A stretch of 64,000 nucleotides of DNA from Novosphingobium terrae (GCF_017163935.1 NZ_JABVZR010000002.1:1240001-1304000), one strand, 5' to 3'; numbered from the stretch's first letter, positions 52,192 to 61,368 are shown. Notes: generated by a model from the letters alone, not told the origin. Made by a program: numbers and translations.

Positions 52192-53199
52192 ATGACGACC
52201 AGTCGACGTGACGTGCTGACCCTTGCGGCGGGCGCGCTGGCAGCACCCGCTCTGGCGAGCCCGGCGCTGGCGGCCTCCGCTTCGGCTCATGATGGGCCCC
52301 ATGATGCTGGAGCCCCGGAGGAGCTGAGGCTCTGGCCCGGCACGCCGCCGGGCGGCCCGGCCCCCGCCCCGCTGGTCGAGAAAGCGGCGGATCAGTCGAA
52401 AGACCCGGCGCATCCCGATCGCTTCATCACGGGCATCACTCAGCCCCGGCTGATCGTCTACCGTCCGCAACGCCCCAATGGCAGCGCGGTGCTGCTGATG
52501 CCGGGTGGCGGCTATCAATTCCTGTCCTATGACAATGAGGGTGTGAGCCAGGCCCGCTGGCTCAACGCGCGGGGCATCACCGCTTTCATCCTGCTCTACC
52601 GCCTGCCGGGCGAGGGCTGGGCGAAGCGCGAGGATGTGCCGTTGCAGGATGCCCAGCGCGCCATGCGGCTGATCCGCGCTCAGGCAGAGCATTTCGGCAT
52701 TCAGCCCAATCGCGTTGCGATCATCGGCTTTTCGGCGGGCGGACATCTGGCCGGATCGCTGGCGACGCGCCACGCCGAGCAGGTCTATGCGCCGGTGGAC
52801 GAGGCCGACCGTCAATCCGCGCGGCCCGATCTGGCCGGGCTGGTCTACCCGGTGATCAGCCTGTCGGCGCCTTTCACCCATGCCGGTTCACGCGATGCGC
52901 TGCTGGGTCCTGATTCCGCGGAGGCGCTGCGCCGTCAATATTCCGTCGACCAGCGGGTGGACGCCCGGACACCGCCCTGTTTCTTCGTGCATGCCGGGGA
53001 TGACGGGCTGGTGCCGCCGGCCAACAGCATTAGCTGCTACAGCGCGCTTCAGGCGCTGCAACGCCCGGCGGAGCTGCATATTTTCTCGGCAGGCGGCCAT
53101 GGTTTCGGCGTGCGGCTTCCGGCCAGCATGACCGCTTCGGCCTGGCCTCAGCTCTTCACCGGTTTCGCGGTCAGTCAGGGCATCGTGCCTGCAGCATAA
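52192..53199 (+). CDS. alpha/beta hydrolase, BD-FAE/acetyl-esterase-like, Tat-exported
   Basis: A 335-residue esterase. Tat signal SRRDVLTLAAGALAAPALA, oxyanion loop MPGGGYQFL, nucleophile elbow GFSAGGHLAGSLA (near residue 183), and catalytic Asp/His in HAGDDGLVPPAN and GGHGFGV. It is similar to the small esterases that deacetylate plant or algal polysaccharides. ATG 52192 is preferred (GAAAGG upstream) over 52186. It follows the mutarotase gene closely, so the locus probably imports and deacetylates a 6-deoxy-sugar-containing glycan. Confidence 0.87.
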   Translation: MTTSRRDVLTLAAGALAAPALASPALAASASAHDGPHDAGAPEELRLWPGTPPGGPAPAPLVEKAADQSKDPAHPDRFITGITQPRLIVYRPQRPNGSAVLLMPGGGYQFLSYDNEGVSQARWLNARGITAFILLYRLPGEGWAKREDVPLQDAQRAMRLIRAQAEHFGIQPNRVAIIGFSAGGHLAGSLATRHAEQVYAPVDEADRQSARPDLAGLVYPVISLSAPFTHAGSRDALLGPDSAEALRRQYSVDQRVDARTPPCFFVHAGDDGLVPPANSISCYSALQALQRPAELHIFSAGGHGFGVRLPASMTASAWPQLFTGFAVSQGIVPAA

Positions 53200-53203
53200 G
53201 CCT

Positions 53204-53239
53204 TCAGGCGGCGCGGCGTGGAAGCGCGGCGCCGCCTGA
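53204..53239. terminator. bidirectional terminator between convergent esterase and Rieske genes
   Basis: TCAGGCGGCGC (53204-53214) and GCGCCGCCTGA (53229-53239) form an 11-bp perfect stem with a 14-base loop, midway between two convergent stops. Confidence 0.65.
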
Positions 53240-53259
53240 GCTTGGGGCCCTGCGTGGCG

Positions 53260-54393
53260 CTATTCGGCAGGCACCGCCGCGCCCTGCTCCTCGGCTATGG
53301 CGCGGTTGATCACCAGCCGCGAGCGCGCCCCCCCGGCATCGATGTTCAGCTTGAGCAGCTGGCGCTCGGGATAATCCAGCAGATTCTGCTGCTGGCGCTC
53401 CAGCATATCGAGGTCCTCGCCGAAGATCTTGCCCTGACCTTCACGGATCGTGTCGGTCAGCGCGGCATCCTCCACCGCGAACTGGCGCGCCATGCCCCAG
53501 AAATAGTGATGCGAGGTCTCGGTTTCCGGGGTGATGAAATCGACCACGATGCTCGACGCCTTCTGCGAGCGGTCCGCCTCGTAACCGCCCTTGCCTTCCA
53601 GCGCCACGCCCACCTCGATCATCACATGGCTGGGCAGGTTGAAGCGGCAGATCTGCCAGCGGTCCACCGTGGCATCCTCGGGCAGGCCGGCGCCTTTCAG
53701 CGCCATGCGCCAGAAGGGCGGGGCCTTGATCCCGTCCATCATGCGGCTGGTGATGACCTCCTGCCCCTCGACGCGGGTCTTGACCGGCGCCTCGTCGATC
53801 TCCTTCTGCCCGATGCTGGAGGCATGGACATAGGTTTCATGGGTGAGGTCCATCAGATTGTCGACCATCAGCCGATAGTCGCATTGGATATGATAACGGC
53901 CGCCGCCATAGGCCCATTCGTCGCTGTCGGCCCATTCGAGGTGATGGAGCTTCTCGGGCGAGGCCTGCTCGGGATCGCCCGGCCACACCCAGATGAAGCC
54001 ATAGCGTTCGATGACCGGAAACTGGCGCACCGCGGGGAAATTCTGCACGCGCTGGCCGGGCATGTTGTCGGCCTTGCCCCGGCAACCCACCGCAAGGCCG
54101 TGGTAGCCGCAGACCAGCGTATCGCCGCGCAGAAAACCAAGCGACAGCGGCGCGCCCCGGTGAGGGCAGAAATCCTCAAGCGCCACAACCCCGCCCGACT
54201 CGGGACGGAAGAAGACCATGCGATGCCCGCAGATCTTCCGCCCGAGCGGCTTGTCGGCCACCTCGTCGGGCGTTGCTGCCACATACCAGGCGTTGCGCGG
54301 CCAGGGGGCGGGGGCTGGCGAAGCCTCGGTTTTCGCGCCGGTGGGTTGGGCGCCAATGGTCTGGGCGCCAATGTTCTGGACGGTGGTGGTCAC
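53260..54393 (-). CDS. Rieske non-heme iron oxygenase, vanillate O-demethylase (VanA)-like
   Basis: A 377-residue oxygenase alpha subunit. The Rieske [2Fe-2S] site is CPHRG (about residue 76) and CGYHG about 20 residues later. The mononuclear iron site is in the NLMDLTHETYVHASS segment (DxxHxxxxH). The layout matches VanA, which demethylates methoxylated aromatics such as vanillate using NADH through a VanB reductase. No reductase gene is in the window. The first 25 residues contain a short repeat (NIGAQTIGAQPTGAK) not expected in VanA. It is divergent from the LysR gene. Confidence 0.87.
   Translation of the reverse strand: MTTTVQNIGAQTIGAQPTGAKTEASPAPAPWPRNAWYVAATPDEVADKPLGRKICGHRMVFFRPESGGVVALEDFCPHRGAPLSLGFLRGDTLVCGYHGLAVGCRGKADNMPGQRVQNFPAVRQFPVIERYGFIWVWPGDPEQASPEKLHHLEWADSDEWAYGGGRYHIQCDYRLMVDNLMDLTHETYVHASSIGQKEIDEAPVKTRVEGQEVITSRMMDGIKAPPFWRMALKGAGLPEDATVDRWQICRFNLPSHVMIEVGVALEGKGGYEADRSQKASSIVVDFITPETETSHHYFWGMARQFAVEDAALTDTIREGQGKIFGEDLDMLERQQQNLLDYPERQLLKLNIDAGGARSRLVINRAIAEEQGAAVPAE
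54347..54376. repeat. tandem 15-bp repeat inside the Rieske gene start
   Basis: Two tandem units, TGGGCGCCAATGGTC (54347-54361) and TGGGCGCCAATGTTC (54362-54376), differ at one base. They encode the NIGAQ-TIGAQ repeat at the N-terminus of the Rieske protein. A third, diverged copy may follow (PTGAK). The repeat length is a multiple of three and keeps the frame. Confidence 0.7.
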
Positions 54394-54550
54394 GTCTCAT
54401 CTCCCGATCAGGCCGTTGTGGCCCTGATTGCCTCGTGCTGGCTGCGGACCCTTCAGGTCTGGGCATGGTCCCGCAGCTCTGCCGTGGCCGCAGAATAACA
54501 GCGGCAAGCATTATAATCATCGCGCTATCTTTTTATGATCTGTATAAGTG

Positions 54551-55510
54551 ATGGAAATGATGCTCGACCTCAATCTGCTGCGCGTGCTGGACGCCATCTT
54601 TGCCGAGGGTTCCGTCTCCGGCGCCGCGCGGGTGCTTGGGCTGAGCCAGCCCGGGGTCAGCCTCGCGCTGCGTCGCCTGCGCGAGCATTTCGGGGATGAG
54701 CTGTTTTTCCGGCAAGGCGGCGCCATGGTGCCCACCGCGCTGGCCGAGCAATTGCGTGCCCCCGTTCAGCAGATGATGGGCACGCTGCGCAAGGATATCG
54801 TGTCTGCCGGGCACTTCGATCCCGCGCTGTCCGAGCGCTGTTTCGTGATCAACATGTCCGATCTGGGCGGCCTGTCCTTCATGCCGGATCTGGTGGCCTC
54901 TTGTGCGGCATTGGCGCCGGGCGTTTCGCTGCAATCGGTCGATCTGGGGCCAGATGAGCTGCTGCGGGCGCTGACGGCGGGCACCATCGACCTTGCGATC
55001 GGCCATCTGATCGACATCGATACCACCAGCCTGTTCGAGCAGACGCTGTTCGATCACGAATTTGTCTGCCTCGTGCGCGATGGCCACCCCACCATCGGCG
55101 ATGGCCTGACGCTGGATCAATATCTCGCCGCCGATCACATCGTGGTGCGGCAACCGGGGCGCAGTCAGGAGCGTTTCGAACACCGCATTCAGGAGCTGGG
55201 CTATCAGCGCCGCATCCGCTTGCAATCGCCCCATTTCATGAGCGTGCCGCTGCTGGTGGCCCAGTCCGACATGATCGCCGTGGTGCCGCGCTCGGTGGGG
55301 ACGATCTATGCCAAGGTGCTGAAGCTGAAGATCCTGCCGCTGCCGTTCCATGTCGCTCCTGTGGAGCTCAAGCAGTTCTGGCACCGGCGGGGGCACGCCG
55401 ATCCTGCGGTGATCTGGCTGCGCAAGCAGGTGGCGGACCTGTTTCGCGGCAGAAATCCCACGGAAAGCCGCCTCTCACCTTTCTGGTCGCACTTTCTCGG
55501 ATCGGATTAG
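54551..55510 (+). CDS. LysR-family transcriptional regulator
   Basis: A 319-residue LTTR with N-terminal helix-turn-helix (NLLRVLDAIFAEGSVSGAARVLGLSQPGVSLALRRLREHFGDELF, seen across residues about 8-52) and a two-lobed effector domain (CFVINMSDLGGLSFMPDLV, LFDHEFVCLVRDGHP). It is of the NodD/LinR-like subgroup by style. It is divergent from the Rieske oxygenase gene and probably regulates it. Starts at 54551, 54557 and 54560 are all possible. Confidence 0.92.
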   Translation: MEMMLDLNLLRVLDAIFAEGSVSGAARVLGLSQPGVSLALRRLREHFGDELFFRQGGAMVPTALAEQLRAPVQQMMGTLRKDIVSAGHFDPALSERCFVINMSDLGGLSFMPDLVASCAALAPGVSLQSVDLGPDELLRALTAGTIDLAIGHLIDIDTTSLFEQTLFDHEFVCLVRDGHPTIGDGLTLDQYLAADHIVVRQPGRSQERFEHRIQELGYQRRIRLQSPHFMSVPLLVAQSDMIAVVPRSVGTIYAKVLKLKILPLPFHVAPVELKQFWHRRGHADPAVIWLRKQVADLFRGRNPTESRLSPFWSHFLGSD

Positions 55511-55555
55511 GGCAGAAGGGGGATCGTAGCCGCCACCTCCTCGACAGTCATGGTT

Positions 55556-55574
55556 ATGCAATCGATTGTTGCAT
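55556..55574. promoter_or_regulatory. LacI-type operator upstream of the sugar MFS gene
   Basis: ATGCAATCGATTGTTGCAT is a palindrome with outer arms ATGCAA/TTGCAT and a perfect inner CAATCGATTG, centred at 55565. The same ATGCAA...TTGCAT style recurs at 59185-59213 and, in part, before the LacI gene at 62654. It is about 100 bases upstream of the transporter start. Confidence 0.7.
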
Positions 55575-55674
55575 TCTCGCCTTGAGCCGATTACAGAGGC
55601 TCTTCACGGCGACGGAAAACGCAGGCACGCATTGTAACGCAAGTGCCCGGGCTGACGCGGGGAGAGAGAAAACC

Positions 55675-57105
55675 ATGGGCCAAACCATTTCTGCCGGCGA
55701 TCTGTCTGTCATTCTGCACGCCACCGCAGCACCCACCAAGCCGCGCCTGTCCCTACTGCGCATCATCGAGATGAATCTGGGTTTCCTTGGCCTGCAGTTC
55801 AGCTTCGGCCTGCAGCAGGGCAATATGGTGCCGATCTACTCCTGGCTCGGCGCGGATGAATCGACCCTGCCCGTGCTGCAACTGGCCGGGCCGATGACCG
55901 GCCTGCTGATCCAGCCGCTGATCGGCGCCCTGTCAGACCGCACCTCGACACGGCTCGGGCGGCGTACACCCTATTTCCTGATCGGTGCGGTGATGTGCTC
56001 GCTCGGCCTGTTTGCCATGCCGCATTCGACCAGCATCCTGATGGCGGCCAGCCTGCTGTGGCTGCTGGATGCGGGCAACAACATCACCATGGAGCCCTAT
56101 CGCGCCTATGTTTCGGACCGTCTGAACGGCGACCAGCATGCCATCGGCTTCCTCAGCCAGAGCGCCTTTACCGGGCTGGCGCAATGCCTCGCCTTTCTCA
56201 CGCCCTCCATTCTGGTCTATTGGCTGGGCTTCGACCGCAATGCGGTGGATGCGCATAACATTCCCACCATCACCCATGTCAGCTTCATCATCGGCGCGGT
56301 GCTGTCGATCAGCACCATCCTGTGGTCGGTGCTGCGCGTGCCCGAACTGCCGATCACCCAGGAGGAGCAGGCGCGCATCGCCGCCGCCCCCCGCTCCGCC
56401 GCTGCGACGCTGGCGGAAATCCGGGATGCGATCCTCACCATGCCGCGCGCCATGCGCCAGATGGCCTGGATGAGCCTGTTCCAGTGGTATGCTTTCGCGA
56501 TTTACTGGGCCTATGGCGCGCTCTCCATCGGGCGCACCGCCTTTGCCACCTCTGACAAGACCAGCGGCGCCTTCCGAGACGCCGTGCTCACCACCCAGCA
56601 GCTGGGCGCCTTCTACAATCTGATCGGCTTTGTCGCGGCCTTTGCCATGGTGCCGGTGGCCCGCAGGCTGGGGGCGGCAAGGGTGCATATGGGCTGCCTT
56701 GCACTGTGCGGGCTCAGCCTTATGTGCCTGCCTCAGGTTGGCCCGGCACAGGGGGCGGCGCCAGCCCTGTTCCATGCGCTGGCCATGCCGGAACTGGGGC
56801 AGCATCTGGCGCTGATGATCCCCGCTTTCGGGCTGGGGCTGGGCTGGGCCAGCATCATGGGCAACCCCTATGTCATTCTGGCCGGATCGATCCCGCCCGA
56901 GCGCACCGGCGTCTATATGGGCATTTTCAACATGATGATCGTGCTGCCGATGATCCTTAATGCCTTGAGCTTCGGCTGGATCTACCACCATCTGCTGGGT
57001 GGAGACCCGCGCCTTGCCATTGATGCTGCCGGTGTGCTGCTGCTCTGCGCGGCGGTGACCATGCTGCGCGTCAAAAGCCCGCGCGAGGGGATCATCCCGG
57101 CATGA
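55675..57105 (+). CDS. MFS/GPH-type sugar:proton symporter (sucrose/oligosaccharide)
   Basis: A 476-residue inner-membrane protein with about 12 hydrophobic segments. RTSTRLGRRTPYFLIGA is the loop 2-3 motif of the SUT/GPH sugar symporters (compare plant and proteobacterial sucrose transporters), and the N-terminal LGFLGLQFSFGLQQGNMVPIY segment is also typical. The ATG at 55675 follows GGGGAGAGAG; the longer frame is not needed. It overlaps the GH36 gene by ATGA. Together with the cytosolic GH36, GH68 and fructokinase it should import sucrose or raffinose-type sugars intact. Confidence 0.87.
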   Translation: MGQTISAGDLSVILHATAAPTKPRLSLLRIIEMNLGFLGLQFSFGLQQGNMVPIYSWLGADESTLPVLQLAGPMTGLLIQPLIGALSDRTSTRLGRRTPYFLIGAVMCSLGLFAMPHSTSILMAASLLWLLDAGNNITMEPYRAYVSDRLNGDQHAIGFLSQSAFTGLAQCLAFLTPSILVYWLGFDRNAVDAHNIPTITHVSFIIGAVLSISTILWSVLRVPELPITQEEQARIAAAPRSAAATLAEIRDAILTMPRAMRQMAWMSLFQWYAFAIYWAYGALSIGRTAFATSDKTSGAFRDAVLTTQQLGAFYNLIGFVAAFAMVPVARRLGAARVHMGCLALCGLSLMCLPQVGPAQGAAPALFHALAMPELGQHLALMIPAFGLGLGWASIMGNPYVILAGSIPPERTGVYMGIFNMMIVLPMILNALSFGWIYHHLLGGDPRLAIDAAGVLLLCAAVTMLRVKSPREGIIPA

Positions 57106-59153
57106 GCAGCACCTGGGCCATTCTGCATTCGCCTGCCTGCACCGCCATCTGGGAAGTCCGTGTCCATGAGGCTCCGCTCTGGCGCTATTGGGGCCCGCGC
57201 CTGCCCGATGGCGTGGTGCCGCCTGCCCCGCTGCGTCATGAGCGGCCCGAGCCCAGCTTCTCGCTGCATCACGATGTGCCGCTCAGCCTGTTTCCGGGCG
57301 TGGGCATGGGGTGGTTTGGCGCGCCCGCTCTGGCCGCGCATCGCGCCGGGCTGGACTGGACCCATGCCGCGACCCGCTGCAGCATCGAGACTCTGGCGCA
57401 GGACACGCTGCGCTTCGAGCTGATCGATGCCGTGGCCGATCTGGCCATTGCCATCACGGCGCGGCTCGATCCGGAAAGCGATGTGCTGACCCTCTCCACC
57501 ACGCTGACCAACACGGGCAAGGCGGTGCTGGATGTCAGCTGGCTGGCCTCCGCCTGCCTGCCTTTGCCGCCCGAGGCACACAGCGTGCTCTCCTACACCG
57601 GGCGGCACAACAGCGAATTCGTGGGTGTGGAAGACACACTCTCCCGCTCCGGCTGGCGGCGGGAGAACCGGCGGGGGCTCACCAGCCATGACAGCTTTCC
57701 CGGAGCGCTCGTCCAATGCGCCGATGGCACCGCCTATGGCGCGCAGCTGGCGTGGAGTGGCAATCACATCCAGTCGATCGACTGGCTCGACGATGGCCGC
57801 CGCCAATGGCTGCTGGGCGAGGGGCTCGCTCCCGGGGAACTGCGCCTGAACCCGGGCGACAGCATCACCACGCCCGAGGTTCTGGCCACCGTTTCGGCGC
57901 AGGGGATGGATGGCGTCAGTCAGGCTTTCCATCGCGCGATCCGCACCCGCATCCTCTGGCCGGGCGGCGCCATGAGCCCGCGTAAGGTGCATCTCAACAC
58001 CTGGGAAGGCTTCTATTTCGACCATGATCTCGATGCCCTGAAAGAGCTGGCCGATGCCGCCGCCGATCTGGGGATCGAGCGCTTCGTGCTGGACGATGGC
58101 TGGTTCGCGGGGCGCGATGACGACACCTCCAGCCTGGGTGACTGGTGGCCCGATCCGGTGAAATATCCGCAGGGGCTGGCGCCTCTGGCCCATCACGTCA
58201 CAGGGCTGGGCATGGAGTTCGGGCTCTGGGTCGAGCCGGAAATGGTCAATCCGGACAGCGGCCTCTATCGCGCGCATCCCGAATGGGCGTTGCATGTCGA
58301 TGGCCGCCCCCTGCTCACGGCGCGCAACCAGCTGGTGCTGGATATGAGCCTGCCTCAGGTGCGGACCTATCTCTTCGGCGCCATCGCCCTGCTGCTGCGC
58401 GAACTGCCCATCGCCTATCTGAAATGGGATCATAACCGCGATCTGACTCACGCGGGCAACCGTGCCTCCTATCGCGCGCAGGTGCTGGGCACCTATGAGC
58501 TGATGGCCTGGCTGCGCGCCGCCTTTCCGGCGGTGGAGATCGAAAGCTGCGCGGGCGGTGGCGGGCGGATCGACGCCGGGATCGTCGCGCAGAGCCATCG
58601 TTTCTGGACCAGCGACTGCATCGATGCCGTCAGCCGGGTGAGCATCCAGCGCGGCTTTCTGCGCTTTATGCCGCCCGAGTTGATGGGCAGCCATGTCGGT
58701 GCCTGCCCCGCCCATTCCACCGGGCGGATGCAGGCGATGGACTTTCGCAGCGGCGTGGCCTTGCCCGGTCATTTCGGCGTCGAACTGGATGTGCGCCAGC
58801 TGGATCAGGCCGATCGCGAGGAGCTGGCCGAAGCCATTGCGCGCTACAAGAGGCTGCGTGGGCAGTTCCATCAGGGCCATGTGTGGCAGGGCGAGGCCGG
58901 TGACCATGTGCTGTGGCAGGCCCATGGCGGGTGGCACGATCTGCTGCTGCATGTCACCCGCACCGCGCCGACCAGCTGGCGCCATGCGCCGCATCTGCGC
59001 CTGCCGATGCTCGACCCCGCACAGACCTATCGCGTGGAGCCCGAACAGGGCGAGGCGCGGGAGATTGCCGGAAGCTGGCTGATCCGCAGCGGCCTGCCTC
59101 TGCCGCCGATGAAAGGCGAGGCCGTGCTGATCTATCGCCTGACCGCAGTCTGA
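57102..59153 (+). CDS. glycoside hydrolase family 36 alpha-galactosidase
   Basis: A 683-residue cytosolic enzyme with no signal peptide. The GH36 barrel is marked by WEGFYFDHDLDALKELAD, FVLDDGWFAGRDDD, GLWVEPEMVNPDS, the nucleophile Asp in YLKWDHNRDL and the acid/base Asp in FWTSDCIDAVSR. It should release alpha-galactose from raffinose, stachyose or melibiose. It overlaps the transporter gene by ATGA and is followed by an operator-bearing gap before the GH68 gene, so the fructosyl-processing step may also be expressed separately. Confidence 0.93.
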   Translation: MSSTWAILHSPACTAIWEVRVHEAPLWRYWGPRLPDGVVPPAPLRHERPEPSFSLHHDVPLSLFPGVGMGWFGAPALAAHRAGLDWTHAATRCSIETLAQDTLRFELIDAVADLAIAITARLDPESDVLTLSTTLTNTGKAVLDVSWLASACLPLPPEAHSVLSYTGRHNSEFVGVEDTLSRSGWRRENRRGLTSHDSFPGALVQCADGTAYGAQLAWSGNHIQSIDWLDDGRRQWLLGEGLAPGELRLNPGDSITTPEVLATVSAQGMDGVSQAFHRAIRTRILWPGGAMSPRKVHLNTWEGFYFDHDLDALKELADAAADLGIERFVLDDGWFAGRDDDTSSLGDWWPDPVKYPQGLAPLAHHVTGLGMEFGLWVEPEMVNPDSGLYRAHPEWALHVDGRPLLTARNQLVLDMSLPQVRTYLFGAIALLLRELPIAYLKWDHNRDLTHAGNRASYRAQVLGTYELMAWLRAAFPAVEIESCAGGGGRIDAGIVAQSHRFWTSDCIDAVSRVSIQRGFLRFMPPELMGSHVGACPAHSTGRMQAMDFRSGVALPGHFGVELDVRQLDQADREELAEAIARYKRLRGQFHQGHVWQGEAGDHVLWQAHGGWHDLLLHVTRTAPTSWRHAPHLRLPMLDPAQTYRVEPEQGEAREIAGSWLIRSGLPLPPMKGEAVLIYRLTAV

Positions 59154-59184
59154 AAAGCCGGGGCGGCTTGTAAAAATCTTCCAA

Positions 59185-59213
59185 TGCAATCAATGATTGC
59201 AAACGATTGTTGC
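59185..59213. promoter_or_regulatory. two overlapping LacI-type operators upstream of GH68
   Basis: TGCAATCAATGATTGCA (59185-59201) is a perfect palindrome. TTGCAAACGATTGTTGCAA (59198-59213 region) follows and overlaps it, sharing ATTGCA/TTGCAA half-sites with the operator at 55556. It marks an internal promoter for the GH68-fructokinase pair. Confidence 0.7.
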
Positions 59214-59272
59214 AATCTCTTTTCTTCACGTTTAGCGTCATGACCACAAGACTATTTCCGGGAGCAGATTTC

Positions 59273-60457
59273 GTGACACAGACGGTCCAGAGCGCGCAGA
59301 CTTCACCATGGCGTGCCGACCATGTCGCGGCGATCGATGCGCTGCCGCAGGCGCAAAAAGCCCGCCTGACCATCCCCGCCATCGATCCGGCCAGCCTGCC
59401 TGCGGCTCTGCCCGGCATCGATCTGTGGGATCTGTGGCCGCTGCAGAATGCGGATGGTTCCACCGCCCTGTTCGATGGCTGGTCGGTGTGGTTTGTGCTT
59501 TCCGCGCCCGCCTTGCCCGATCCGGAAGAGCGCCATCACATCGCCCGCATCCGCCTGATGACGCATCGTGACGGCACATGGCAGGATTGCGGCCATGCCC
59601 TGCCTGACGGCCTGAACCCCGGCAGCCGCGAATGGGCGGGCAGCGCGCTGTGGCATCCCGAAAGCGGGCAGGTCACGCTGTTCTACACCGTGGCGGGCTG
59701 GCCGGGGGAAGCCCGGCCCAGCTTTGCCCAGCGCCTGTTCCAGACCACCGGCGCGCTGTCCTGCGACAATGGCCATGCCGCCATCGCCGACTGGTCCACC
59801 CCGCGCGAAAGCTTCGCCTCGGACGACCACCATTACATGCTGGTCGATCAGCGTGAGGGCAAGCCCGGCTTCATCAAGGGTTTTCGCGATCCCGCCCATG
59901 TCCGCGACCCGCGTGACGGCGCGACCTACATCCTGTTCACCGGCTCGCTCAAGCAATCGGATGAGGCCTTCAACGCCTGCATCGGCATCGCCCGCGCCGG
60001 GAACGAGGCGCTGACGCAATGGACCATCCTGCCCCCGCTGGTCAGCGCCGACGGGCTGAACAATGAGCAGGAACGCCCGCTGCTGCTCCCGCGCGACGGG
60101 CGCTATTACCTGTTCTGGTCGACCCAGCGCAAAGTCTTCGCGCCTGACGGCCCCAGCGGCCCCAACGGCATCTATGGCATGGTGGCCGACGACATTCTGG
60201 GCCCCTATCAGCCGCTCAACGGCACAGGGCTGGTCGCGGCCAACCCCGAAAGCACGCCCTATCAGGCCTACAGCTGGTGGATCGATGAGGCGCTGACGGC
60301 CTCCGGTTTCGCCGATCTGCCCGGCGTTGCCCCCGGCGGGCAGGTGGACGATGCCGCATGGCGCCGCGCCCATTTTGCCGGGCGACCCGCACCGCTGTTC
60401 CGCATCGCGCTGGATGGCACCAGCGCGTGGGTCGAGCAAGCGGTCGAGCAGGCCTGA
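59273..60457 (+). CDS. glycoside hydrolase family 68 enzyme (sucrose hydrolase/levansucrase), cytosolic
   Basis: A 394-residue GH68 five-bladed-propeller enzyme. The nucleophile Asp is in LWDLWPLQ, the transition-state Asp in GFRDPAHV, and the acid/base Glu in NNEQERPLL. No signal peptide is seen, so it should hydrolyse sucrose, or trim the sucrose part of raffinose, inside the cell rather than make extracellular levan. The GTG at 59273 has GGGAG upstream and is preferred; ATG 59240 is an alternative without a ribosome-binding site. It overlaps the fructokinase gene (TGATG), which would use the fructose released. Confidence 0.88.
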   Translation: MTQTVQSAQTSPWRADHVAAIDALPQAQKARLTIPAIDPASLPAALPGIDLWDLWPLQNADGSTALFDGWSVWFVLSAPALPDPEERHHIARIRLMTHRDGTWQDCGHALPDGLNPGSREWAGSALWHPESGQVTLFYTVAGWPGEARPSFAQRLFQTTGALSCDNGHAAIADWSTPRESFASDDHHYMLVDQREGKPGFIKGFRDPAHVRDPRDGATYILFTGSLKQSDEAFNACIGIARAGNEALTQWTILPPLVSADGLNNEQERPLLLPRDGRYYLFWSTQRKVFAPDGPSGPNGIYGMVADDILGPYQPLNGTGLVAANPESTPYQAYSWWIDEALTASGFADLPGVAPGGQVDDAAWRRAHFAGRPAPLFRIALDGTSAWVEQAVEQA

Positions 60458-61329
60458 TGGCGCAGTTTGGCCTGATCGAGGCGGGCGGCACGAAATTCGT
60501 GCTGGGCATCGCCGATGAAACGCGCGCCATCTCGGCGCGCCATCAGGTGCCCACCACCACCCCTCAGGAAACGCTTGAGGCTTGCCTCGCCTGGTTCCGC
60601 GCGCAGGGTCTGCATGAGCCTCAGGCTATCGGCATCGCCAGCTTCGGCCCGCTCGATCTGAATCGCGCTTCGCCCACATGGGGCCATATCACCCGCACGC
60701 CCAAGCCGCACTGGTCCGGCGCCGATCTGGTGACACCCTTCGCGCAGGCCTTCAACTGCCCGGTGGCCATCGATACCGATGTGAATGGCGCGGCCCTTTC
60801 CGAACACCGCTGGGGCGCGGGCATCGAGCATGACTCGCTGCTCTATCTAACCATCGGCACCGGGGTCGGCGGCGGTTTCGTCGGCGCGGGCGGTGCCTTG
60901 CTGCACGGCCTGTCCCATCCGGAAATGGGCCATATCCGTATGAAGCGTCATCCGCAGGACAGCACTTACGCCGGCTACTGCAGCTTCCACGGCGATTGCT
61001 TCGAAGGGCTGGTGGCCGGGCCGGCGATCAAGGACCGCTGGGGCGCCTCCCTCTCCGAGCTGCCTGCCGACCACCCGGCCTCCACGATCATCGCCTGGTA
61101 CATCGGGCAGGCGATCTGCAGTTTTCAGGCGATCATGGACCCGGCGCGCATCGTGCTGGGCGGCGGGGTGATGCATGCGCCCGGCATCCTCGACAAGATC
61201 CGCGCCGCGGCCAGCGAACTGGGCGCGGGCTATTTCGTCGGCAATCCGCAGGAGGTGGTGGTGCGGCCTGCTCTGGGGGACAATGCCGGGTTGTTGGGGG
61301 CTTTGGCGTTGGTTTTGAAGAAGGTCTAG
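60457..61329 (+). CDS. ROK-family fructokinase
   Basis: A 290-residue sugar kinase. The ATP-binding IEAGGTKFVLGI start, the ROK zinc motif (GHIRMKRHPQDSTYAGYC and then SFHGDCFEGL, His and Cys ligands) and the DxDVNGAAL-EHRWGAG block are present. The C-terminal GGVMHAPGILDKI is also typical. It phosphorylates fructose to fructose 6-phosphate, taking up the product of GH68 sucrose cleavage. The start overlaps the GH68 stop (TGATG), so they are translated together. It is the last gene of the sucrose/raffinose operon. Confidence 0.93.
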   Translation: MAQFGLIEAGGTKFVLGIADETRAISARHQVPTTTPQETLEACLAWFRAQGLHEPQAIGIASFGPLDLNRASPTWGHITRTPKPHWSGADLVTPFAQAFNCPVAIDTDVNGAALSEHRWGAGIEHDSLLYLTIGTGVGGGFVGAGGALLHGLSHPEMGHIRMKRHPQDSTYAGYCSFHGDCFEGLVAGPAIKDRWGASLSELPADHPASTIIAWYIGQAICSFQAIMDPARIVLGGGVMHAPGILDKIRAAASELGAGYFVGNPQEVVVRPALGDNAGLLGALALVLKKV

Positions 61330-61368
61330 GAAGGAAAGGGAAATGCGAGGGTGGCGTCCTTGTTGGTC

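Noticed and set aside
54490..54550. Inverted ATCAT...ATGAT pattern as a LysR box between the Rieske and LysR genes
   Set aside because: The arms are short in an AT-rich stretch, and the match to T-N11-A is too common to claim.
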